A stretch of 64,000 nucleotides of DNA from Sulfitobacter faviae (GTDB taxonomy: Bacteria; Pseudomonadota; Alphaproteobacteria; Rhodobacterales; Rhodobacteraceae), in assembly GCF_029870955.1 (NCBI RefSeq), contig NZ_PGFQ01000005.1:124001-188000 (forward strand), written 5' to 3'. Below, piece after piece: positions 57,826-64,000 of this stretch. The notes below the pieces were generated by a model. The model was not told the DNA's origin. It did no database searches and saw only the letters and a list, made by a program, of their open reading frames with translations. The position numbers were made by a program, and so were the translations under genes. Positions within the stretch are counted from its first letter, which is position 1; every line of letters begins with the position of its first letter.

Positions 57826-58826
57826 CAAGTGGGACCCTTGCGCGTGGCCTTCGAGCCGAATCCGTTTGGCGTCATTCCGGTTTTTTCCGATACCCCCAGC
57901 CAGACGCCCACTAGAATGACTGTCGCCACGACGTACATCATGGAACCGACCGTCATCATCAGCAGTCCGGCCAGCTGCTGGTCTTCGAGCGGCGACAAGC
58001 CCCAAGCCATGGAGCGGATACCGTAGCTCGTATAGAACGCTTCTGGAGCGAAAGCGAGCAAGGCTCCGGTGATCAGTGAGAACTTAAAGGTAATCAGCAG
58101 TCCCAGAACGCCGGCGCCCGGTCCGCTACTGTGCTTGCGTGTTATCGCTGTCCAGAAGACTAATGCAGAAGCAAAGATCGAGCCGTGCATGATCGAATGC
58201 ACGAGGTCGTTTTCCAGGGAAACGGCAATCGCTGGTGGCGCGTGCCATAAGATAAACACGACCAGTTGCTGAAGGGATGCGATGCTGGTTGCGGTGAGCC
58301 AGTTCCATCCCGTTCGCCAGGCCTCAGATGAGGCGAGTGACGCGAGCCCCCTTTGCCATGTCCTTGGCAACGTGCGCATCATAGTCGGAACAGGATGGCC
58401 CAGCACAAGGAATGGCGCTGCCAGCCCCATCAAGACGATGTGCTGGCCCATGTGAGCAGCGAAGAGACTTTCGCCCAACGCATCGAGAGGCCACACTAAG
58501 GCTGCAATCAGGGCCAGTATGCCTATGCAGAACGAACCCGTCTGCCAAGTTCGGACGCCGCGGCCTAGGCCGGCCTTCGTCCATGCAAGAAGAACGCCCC
58601 GTGAGTACAATGCCACGACACTTGCTAAAGGCAAAATGACGGAAGGCGGTAGAGACCAGGTTGTCCAGAAGTCATGGGGCTCTAGAGGTGCGCCGTCGGT
58701 GTGGGCGCGAAGCGACGTTGCGGTAAGAGCGACTACGATTGAGACAGATAGAATGAGCCACCTTTGGGACGGCGATGGCAAAGTGGTCTGGGGAGGTTGA
58801 TGTCCTGCAATGTGCAGCATACACAA
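57825..58826 (-). CDS. ctaG: caa3-type oxidase assembly factor CtaG
   Basis: A 333-residue protein with about seven membrane segments. Conserved elements include ESLFAAHMGQHIVLMGLAAP and FILWHAPPAIAVS and a HSIMHGSI stretch, typical of the CtaG_Cox11-independent caa3 family. It supports copper delivery and assembly. The stop overlaps the subunit II start. It is the first gene of the oxidase operon. Confidence 0.88.
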   Translation of the reverse strand: MCMLHIAGHQPPQTTLPSPSQRWLILSVSIVVALTATSLRAHTDGAPLEPHDFWTTWSLPPSVILPLASVVALYSRGVLLAWTKAGLGRGVRTWQTGSFCIGILALIAALVWPLDALGESLFAAHMGQHIVLMGLAAPFLVLGHPVPTMMRTLPRTWQRGLASLASSEAWRTGWNWLTATSIASLQQLVVFILWHAPPAIAVSLENDLVHSIMHGSIFASALVFWTAITRKHSSGPGAGVLGLLITFKFSLITGALLAFAPEAFYTSYGIRSMAWGLSPLEDQQLAGLLMMTVGSMMYVVATVILVGVWLGVSEKTGMTPNGFGSKATRKGPT

Positions 58827-59027
58827 TCTTTCTACATCTCCGTCTCATCCAATATCGGCGGGTCCTGACTTGCACCTGTCGCCATGCGATCAGATTAACT
58901 GGCTGATCCGTCACACGCGGGCCGATGAAAAAACATGCGGTATTCCTTTTGAACGAGAGGCGTTCGCGTTACGCGGCTTCGAGAGGCGCAGGTAGTCGGT
59001 CTTTCCAACCTTTGTGCAACATAGTTC

Positions 59028-59058
59028 CTCTAGCTGCTATAGGTTCAAGCGAATTCGA
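59028..59058 (-). promoter_or_regulatory. MerR-type promoter of the caa3 operon
   Basis: On the minus strand: -35 TTGAAC (59058-59053), then a 19-base spacer beginning CTATAGCAGCTAGAGG, then -10 TATGTT (59033-59028). The spacer closely matches the site upstream of SCO1 at 60135-60165 (CTACAGCTGCTAGAAG). Confidence 0.75.
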
Positions 59059-59378
59059 CACCCGGCAGAGCGGCGCAATACGATAGAGCACAAATACGAA
59101 CCCAACCGGCAACCTCTTCAATGATCCCGACACCGGAGATTTCGAACATTCAATACGTCCCTTGTCTGCGCCAATGTTTGTCGCCCGTCGTATCGCCCAG
59201 AGGCCAGCCGCGACAAGTCAGCTTTTAGCGTTCAGCAACGGAGATCGGAACCTGCGGCGATTTTCCGGGACTGGAAGATGGGATCCCAGTCTGCACAAGA
59301 TGACTTCGTCGCCAAAGATGCGCGCGAACTCAGAGCCGTGCCCAGACCGACCAGACACGGCTGCCCGATTCTTTTCAG

Positions 59379-59514
59379 TCAGTCCGCGTACCACATGCGC
59401 GACAAGTTGGCCTTGGCCTTGAGCACGCGGTCGAAGGCCGGGGTCTTGCCCTCTGCATCATGAAGAGCGCGCGCAGCGACATCGAGATCATGCAAGTTGA
59501 ACAACAGTGTCTGT
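59379..59514 (-). pseudogene. C-terminal gene fragment
   Basis: A minus-strand frame reads LLFNLHDLDVAARALHDAEG, then KTPAFDRVLKAKANLSRMWY and AD*. It is coding-like in composition but has no start codon; TGA lies eight codons upstream. The intact family is unknown to me. Confidence 0.4.
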
Positions 59515-59594
59515 CTCTTTGACGCGAAGAGCGGTCACACCCCACGCGGCGCGGCAAGAGCGCCGCGATCGGATAGACAAACGCAACGGGCATC

Positions 59595-60023
59595 TTAGCC
59601 GCCGATCTCTTCATGGTTTGTCAGGCATTCGGAGTGGTCTCTCAACACCTCTAACACACGGCAGTCAGCGGTCTGCCCGCCACTGCACTCATGCACCATA
59701 CGTTTCAATTCCGTGCGCAGCGCCTCCAGGCGAGCCAGTCGATGCTCAACTTGCTTAAGCTGCCGGCGGGCAATCGCATCGGCCTCCGCGCAAGATTTTC
59801 CCGGGTGATCGCTGAGGTCGAGCAGTTCGCGGATCGCATCCAACGAGAACCCCAGTTGCCGCGCGTGCCGGACGAACGACAGGCGGTCAAGCTCGGCATC
59901 ACCATATCGTCGCTGGCCGCCTTCAGTTCTGCCGGGTTCTGGCATGAGCCCGATCTGCTCATAATACCGGACTGTCTGCACTTTTGTACCGGTCTTTTTT
60001 GCAAGCGTCCCAATGGTCAACAT
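59595..60023 (-). CDS. MerR-family metal sensor, ZntR/CadR/PbrR-like
   Basis: A 142-residue regulator: MLTIGTLAKKTGTKVQTVRY (HTH), RTEGGQRRYGDAELDRLSFV, then a dimer helix. Cys are placed as in divalent-metal sensors: GKSCAEADAIA near residue 77 and the loop CSGGQTADC near 115-123. The Cys near 77 argues for Zn, Cd, Pb or Hg rather than Cu(I). It binds its own operator at 60041-60059 and probably those of both oxidase-related operons. Confidence 0.85.
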   Translation of the reverse strand: MLTIGTLAKKTGTKVQTVRYYEQIGLMPEPGRTEGGQRRYGDAELDRLSFVRHARQLGFSLDAIRELLDLSDHPGKSCAEADAIARRQLKQVEHRLARLEALRTELKRMVHECSGGQTADCRVLEVLRDHSECLTNHEEIGG

Positions 60024-60040
60024 TTCAGGCCCTCCACATT

Positions 60041-60059
60041 AGCTACAGAGGGTGTAGCT
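60041..60059. promoter_or_regulatory. Dyad operator upstream of the MerR-family gene
   Basis: AGCTACA-GAGGG-TGTAGCT is a perfect 7-bp dyad 17 bases upstream of the regulator's start. It is the likely autoregulatory site. Confidence 0.7.
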
Positions 60060-60134
60060 TTAAGTGGCAGACATCACAAGATTCACCACCTCCTCACAGG
60101 TCCGTGATTGCCAGCCAATTAGCGACAATCGCGC

Positions 60135-60165
60135 TTGAACCTACAGCTGCTAGAAGTTGTAGACA
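60135..60165 (+). promoter_or_regulatory. MerR-type promoter of the SCO/Dsb/PCuAC operon
   Basis: -35 TTGAAC (60135-60140), 19-base spacer containing CTACAGCTGCTAGAAG, -10 TAGACA (60160-60165), followed by the SCO1 start at 60202. Similar to the site at 59028-59058 on the other strand. Confidence 0.75.
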
Positions 60166-60201
60166 CCTCCAAAATATAGAATCAAGTTCGGGCGTAGCGG
60201 T

Positions 60202-60804
60202 GTGAGGCTTCCAGGTTTTCAGAAGGTATCGAAGGTGTTGGCGGGCGTGGCGGCGTTCGTTCTCATCTGGCTGTTGCTGTGGGTGGACTACCGTGCCGAC
60301 CTTGCCCGCACAGAGAGTGAACCACCGTTTTTTGCTGATTTCGAACTGACCGATCATCGCGGGATGGTCCAAACGGAGGAAGATTTCAAAGGTCGCTGGA
60401 TGTTGGTCTTCTTCGGCTTCACCAATTGCCCCGACGTCTGTCCGACAACACTGTCCGAAGTCGCGGCCGTGATGGAGGGCTTGGGCGATGAGGCGGCAAT
60501 GGTTCAGCCGATTTTCATAACGATCGATCCCGAGCGAGATACGCCGACGGCTTTAGCAGAGTACGTGCCCATGTTCGACGCAGGAATCATCGGGCTGACC
60601 GGCACGCCGGAGCAGATCGCCGCAACATCCGAGACTTTCCCAATTTTCTTTGAGCGGATCGAGGAGGCTACTGCGCCGGGTGGATACACGATGGGTCACA
60701 CGTCACACCTTTTCCTTTTCGACACGCAGGCAGGCTTCGCGGATTCCTGGCCCTATGGCACGCCCGCCGAAGAGATCCTCGCCGATCTGAAAGAGAGGAT
60801 CTGA
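60202..60804 (+). CDS. SCO1/SenC-like copper chaperone (first copy)
   Basis: A 200-residue membrane-anchored thioredoxin-fold protein with a GTG start. N-terminal helix (VLAGVAAFVLIWLLLWVDY), then FFGFTNCPDVCPTTLSE with the CxxxC copper/redox site, and TMGHTSHLFLF with the copper His. SCO proteins load CuA of oxidase subunit II. Divergent from the MerR gene. Confidence 0.9.
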   Translation: MRLPGFQKVSKVLAGVAAFVLIWLLLWVDYRADLARTESEPPFFADFELTDHRGMVQTEEDFKGRWMLVFFGFTNCPDVCPTTLSEVAAVMEGLGDEAAMVQPIFITIDPERDTPTALAEYVPMFDAGIIGLTGTPEQIAATSETFPIFFERIEEATAPGGYTMGHTSHLFLFDTQAGFADSWPYGTPAEEILADLKERI

Positions 60805-60809
60805 TCGTC

Positions 60810-61231
60810 ATGCCCCGACTCTCTGGAGAAACAGCCCTTGGCCTAGCGTGGATCATTGCGCTTATCTCATCGCTTGCCGTGCTCTTTATTGGCGAGGTGC
60901 TTGGTCAAACGCCTTGCATCCTTTGCTGGTTCCAGCGCGCCTTCATGTTCCCCTTGGCCATCGTTCTTGGGCTCGGGTTGTGGTGGCAGGATTCCCGCGT
61001 GGGGCGCTATGGCGTTGCACTGGCGCTTGGGGGGCGGCGGTGGCGATGTATCACATCGGCCTCTATGTCGGTCTGATCCCCGAGGCGATCCAGCCCTGCA
61101 CGGCGACTGGCCCCTCTTGTACCGACGACAACCAGTTGGTCTTCGGGATTCCGATTCCGCTGATGGCGCTTGTCGCCTTCACGATTATCGGGGTGCTGTC
61201 GGCCCTTTCACTGAAGGAAAAACAAACATGA
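60810..61231 (+). CDS. dsbB: DsbB-like disulfide oxidase (one frameshift)
   Basis: Adding one G at 61029-61034 gives about 140 residues. Four membrane helices, the first Cys pair in GQTPCILCWFQRAFMFPL and the second pair in IQPCTATGPSCTDDNQL. It reoxidises DsbA by passing electrons to quinone. As written it stops early at 61076. The partner DsbA-like gene follows, overlapping it by four bases. Confidence 0.85.
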
Positions 61232-61887
61232 ATCGACGCGGCCTCGTTCTATCCGTTCTGGCTGTTGGTGCCGCAGGTTTTGGCGGCGCGGCTTGGTATG
61301 CCACCCGCCCCCAACCCATGGCAGAGGCAGTCCCTGTCGCGCCCGAAGTGAACGATGTGCTGATCCGGTCCTATTCCCCGATCCTTGGCCCCGAAACGGC
61401 ACCTGTCACGATTGTCGAGTTTTTCGATCCAGCTTGCGAGGCCTGCCGCGCCTTCTATCCCGTGGTCAAGGATATCATGACTGAGCACGGTGGTGCGGTC
61501 CGTGTCGTCATTCGATATACTGCCTTTCACGGGAAAGCTTCAGTGGAAGCGATCCGTGTTCTCGAAGCTGCGCGGATGCAGGATGTGTTCGAACCCGTGC
61601 TGGAAGCGGTCCTGCGCGAGCAGCCACGATGGGCGTCCCATGGCACTCCAGCACCGGGTTTGATCCTTGAGATTGCCGCAAGCGGTGGTCTGGATGTCGA
61701 AGCTGCTCGAACACAGATGCTGGCCCCCGGTGTCGTGGCAGTGCTCAATCAGGACCGCGCTGATGTCGAAGCGGTAGGCGTGCGACAAACGCCCACGTTC
61801 TTCGTCAACGCCAAGCCATTAGACCCGTTCGGTGAGGCCGAACTGCGGCGACTGGTCGCTGCAGAAATTGCGGTCAGCCAAAGTTGA
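61228..61887 (+). CDS. DsbA-family periplasmic thiol oxidoreductase
   Basis: A 219-residue protein with an N-terminal membrane anchor (LVLSVLAVGAAGFGGAAW). The thioredoxin-fold active site is FFDPACEACRAFYP, with a cis-Pro segment GVRQTPTFFVN. It pairs with the DsbB-like protein and could maintain the Cys of SCO and CuA proteins. Confidence 0.88.
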   Translation: MNRRGLVLSVLAVGAAGFGGAAWYATRPQPMAEAVPVAPEVNDVLIRSYSPILGPETAPVTIVEFFDPACEACRAFYPVVKDIMTEHGGAVRVVIRYTAFHGKASVEAIRVLEAARMQDVFEPVLEAVLREQPRWASHGTPAPGLILEIAASGGLDVEAARTQMLAPGVVAVLNQDRADVEAVGVRQTPTFFVNAKPLDPFGEAELRRLVAAEIAVSQS

Positions 61888-61915
61888 TGCTCGGATAGAT
61901 AAAGGAGAATCTGTC

Positions 61916-62383
61916 ATGATAGAGCTACCTTATATCAAGGGCTTGACTCTTTTTTTGCTGCTCTCGGGCATGTCGACTCCGACATTTGCCGGTTCGGAGG
62001 ACGTCATCGTAGTAAACGCGTGGTCCCGTGCTTCGATTGGTATAAACCGACCGGGCGCGGCATATTTCACTATACATAACGCAAATGAAGACACAGTCAC
62101 GCTGACCGGACTTACAACACCACTGGCCACGATGCCCGAGATCCATGAGACGAAAACCAACGCTGCAGGCGTCAGTTCAATGTCACCTGCAGGCGACATC
62201 ACGATTGGGCCGGGCGAAAGCGTGGCATTGGAGCCGGGCGGGCTGCACGCCATGCTCATGAAGCTGCAAGACCCGATGATCGAAGGCGAGACCTTCCCGC
62301 TGACACTGACTTTCTCGGACGGTGGCGAAGTGACTGTTGAGGTCCCAATTCTGGGGATCGCCGCGCGCGGGCCGGAAAGCTGA
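61916..62383 (+). CDS. PCuAC periplasmic copper chaperone
   Basis: A 155-residue protein with a signal peptide and the PCuAC copper motif: MPEIHETKTN, then a Met in SSMSPAG, and HAMLMKLQ. PCuAC hands Cu(I) to subunit II together with SCO. AGGAG ribosome binding site precedes the ATG. Its stop overlaps the second SCO gene (TGATG). Confidence 0.88.
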   Translation: MIELPYIKGLTLFLLLSGMSTPTFAGSEDVIVVNAWSRASIGINRPGAAYFTIHNANEDTVTLTGLTTPLATMPEIHETKTNAAGVSSMSPAGDITIGPGESVALEPGGLHAMLMKLQDPMIEGETFPLTLTFSDGGEVTVEVPILGIAARGPES

Positions 62384-63000
62384 TGCAGCGTCGGCAATTG
62401 TTCCAATACGGTGCAGGCGCTCTGGCTATGATGCTTGGTATCGGCTGGTGGCGCGTGGATGGTCCCGGCGCTCCGAAACCTACTGGCCAAAGGCCGCTCC
62501 CCCTAACGGTGATGGATTTCCGACTGACCGATCACGAAGGCCATGAAGTGGGCCCAGAAACCCTGATCGGACGGCCGACCATGGTGTTCTTCGGGTTCAC
62601 CTACTGCCCGGATGTCTGCCCCACGACGTTATCGGATATCTCAGGCTGGCTTGAAGATCTCGGAGACGAAGCCGCGCAGATGAACGTGGTCTTCATCACG
62701 GTCGATCCGGCGCGTGACACGGTCGAGGCCATGGCCGAATATGTCGGCTATTTTCATCCGGCCATTCGGGGTTGGACCGGAACGGAAAACCAGATTACCC
62801 GCGCTACAGAAGGGTTTCGGGCTTCGTATGAGCGCGTCCCGACCGAGGGAGGTGACTACACGATGAACCATACGGCAAGCATATTCCTTTTTGGCGCCAA
62901 CGGTGAGTTCGTCACCATGATTGACCACCACGAGCCAAGAGAATTCGCAGTACCGAAGATCCGACGTGCGTTGACAGAAGATGTAGAGATCACAACATGA
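62383..63000 (+). CDS. SCO1/SenC-like copper chaperone (second copy)
   Basis: A 205-residue protein with an N-terminal anchor or Tat-like leader (MQRRQLFQYGAGALAMMLG), FFGFTYCPDVCPTTLSD with CxxxC and YTMNHTASIFLF with the copper His. Paralogous to the protein at 60202-60804 but without close identity. It overlaps the next gene. Confidence 0.9.
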   Translation: MQRRQLFQYGAGALAMMLGIGWWRVDGPGAPKPTGQRPLPLTVMDFRLTDHEGHEVGPETLIGRPTMVFFGFTYCPDVCPTTLSDISGWLEDLGDEAAQMNVVFITVDPARDTVEAMAEYVGYFHPAIRGWTGTENQITRATEGFRASYERVPTEGGDYTMNHTASIFLFGANGEFVTMIDHHEPREFAVPKIRRALTEDVEITT

Positions 63001-64000
63001 GAATAAGAGTTGCCTCGGTGGCCCTGGTTGGCGCCTTTTCGATGACTGCCATCGCCACCTTAGAGTGGTGGTCCAAAGAACCGGTGCCCCAATCGATTGC
63101 CGAAGCAACGCAATGGGCGCCTGCTGCAGTTTTGGAACCGCGACTTGCTGATAGCGTCATGACAGTTCCCAAAACCACACAAGTCGACGGAGCGCGCAAA
63201 ATCCTAAACGTCCCTCTCTTGCAGCCTGACGTCACCGAAACCGCCTTGCCAGAAATTGAACCGCCCTTGGTGACTTGGACGCGTCAAATCGCGTCGGGTG
63301 AGACGTTGGATGCAGTTTTAGCGAACGCCGGCGTTGCCGCACCCGCCCGTGCGGAGATCGCTCTCGCACTTGGAGTGGAATATGATCTGCGCCGATTGCG
63401 CCCAGGCCATGAGATCACCGTGATCTCAAACGCGGACGGCAATCCGAAGCGCGTAGAACTGGCCATTGACGATGGAGTGCGGATCGAAACTGTTTTTGGT
63501 GAAGAACTTCTTACGCGCGTATTGGAACCAGACCCTGAAGTGGTGATTTTCGCAAGCGAGGCGGTGGTTGAAAGTTCGATCTCCGCAGCGTTGGACAAGG
63601 CAAAGATACCTGCACGCTTCGCGGTCGATCTGGCACAGATGCTGGGCGGCACAATCGATTTTCGACGTGAACTCTCCGGGGGTGAGAGGATGCGTCTCCT
63701 TTGGCGCGAGGCGCGAGAAGGAAACAAAAGGATTGGCCAGCCCGAGCTTGCCTTTGCCGCATTGGACCTTGCTGGATCGGTCTATGAGATCGTCTGGCCG
63801 GATGACGGCAGCGGTCAAGCGACGATCTATGTGGATGGAGAGGTCCTGCGTGTCTTTGCCCAACCGGTGGAAGGAGCGCGGCTGAGTTCCGTCTTCGGCC
63901 GTCGCACGCACCCGGTCTATGGGAATGTACGCATGCACACCGGCGTCGACTTTGCTGCGGCCCGCGGTACGCCTGTAAAAGCAACGGCGCCTGGACGCGT
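62997..64000 (+). CDS. M23-family peptidase, runs off the window
   Basis: An open frame from the ATG at 62997 past the end. It has an N-terminal anchor (VASVALVGAFSMTAIATLEW), a helical/LysM-like middle and the start of the M23 (LytM) domain: FGRRTHPVYGNVRMHTGVDF, then AAARGTPVKATAPG. The zinc ligands His and Asp are in HPxxG and HxGxD. It cleaves peptide cross-links in the cell wall. The ATG overlaps the SCO stop, so it is in the same operon. The domain's end, including the HxH motif, lies beyond the window. Confidence 0.85.
   Translation, partial: MRIRVASVALVGAFSMTAIATLEWWSKEPVPQSIAEATQWAPAAVLEPRLADSVMTVPKTTQVDGARKILNVPLLQPDVTETALPEIEPPLVTWTRQIASGETLDAVLANAGVAAPARAEIALALGVEYDLRRLRPGHEITVISNADGNPKRVELAIDDGVRIETVFGEELLTRVLEPDPEVVIFASEAVVESSISAALDKAKIPARFAVDLAQMLGGTIDFRRELSGGERMRLLWREAREGNKRIGQPELAFAALDLAGSVYEIVWPDDGSGQATIYVDGEVLRVFAQPVEGARLSSVFGRRTHPVYGNVRMHTGVDFAAARGTPVKATAPGR

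Larger units (their letters stand above)
58827..59594. other. Leader of the oxidase operon and noncoding DNA with a gene fragment
   Basis: About 770 bases. It holds the MerR-type promoter at 59028-59058, a leader of some 200 bases before ctaG, and the C-terminal fragment at 59379-59514. No other gene is supported. Confidence 0.5.

Noticed and set aside
1..64000. CRISPR arrays, tRNA and rRNA genes
   Set aside because: I saw no regularly spaced repeats and no cloverleaf or rRNA-like sequence.

Overview
The window looks like part of a conjugative plasmid or integrated conjugative element of a marine-type alphaproteobacterium (Rhodobacteraceae/Roseobacter group), plus adjoining metal and respiration genes. 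Reasons: a DUF2493–MobC–VirD2-like relaxase–VirD4 block, a virB-type type IV secretion (T4SS) operon with two lytic transglycosylases, an RcgA/hydrolase-like pair, HemP–Bfd–Bfr, a caa3 oxidase with CtaG, and GC-rich coding DNA.

Layout. 1-1.85 kb: end of a ubiquitin-like conjugation operon (Ubl, E1-like, DUF6527). 1.85-4.9 kb: DUF2493 gene, a small conserved gene, palindrome-rich intergenic DNA and a putative oriT. 4.9-9.8 kb: mobC, relaxase, virD4. 10.0-25.0 kb: a defence cargo block between virD4 and virB6. It holds an Ssp-type DNA phosphorothioation operon (desulfurase, DUF4007, ATPase, PAPS-reductase-like), then a dual-GHKL kinase-like protein with a receiver-domain partner on the same strand, then a convergent operon of SF2 helicase, MORC-like GHKL ATPase and PLD nuclease. 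25.2-36.8 kb: the virB operon on the minus strand. 37-42.3 kb: regulators, small exported proteins, a truncated rpsU copy and recombination scars. 42.4-46.0 kb: iron genes (HemP-like, Bfd, bacterioferritin, ferric-binding protein). 46.1-49.1 kb: an IS1182-like element beside a truncated MFS gene and a CcdA-like gene. 49.7-52.3 kb: two cation-diffusion transporters and a Cys-rich CBS protein. 52.5-58.8 kb: caa3 oxidase operon. 59.6-64.0 kb: MerR regulator, then SCO1, DsbB, DsbA-like, PCuAC, a second SCO1 and an M23 peptidase that runs off the end.

How the parts fit. Relaxase, VirD4 and VirB proteins would move the element. The Ubl, Ssp, GHKL/receiver and helicase–MORC–PLD modules look like anti-phage or anti-plasmid cargo. 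The MerR regulator probably controls both the oxidase operon and the SCO/Dsb/PCuAC operon, because both, and the CBS gene, have MerR-style promoters with a 19-bp spacer.

Caution on sequence quality. At least fourteen genes are split by one-base frame changes. Nearly all are repaired by adding one base to a G/C homopolymer (for example 13116-13120, 17202-17206, 25418-25422, 41047-41051, 55588-55592, 57506-57511, 61029-61034). I treat these as probable sequencing or consensus errors and annotate the repaired gene spans.
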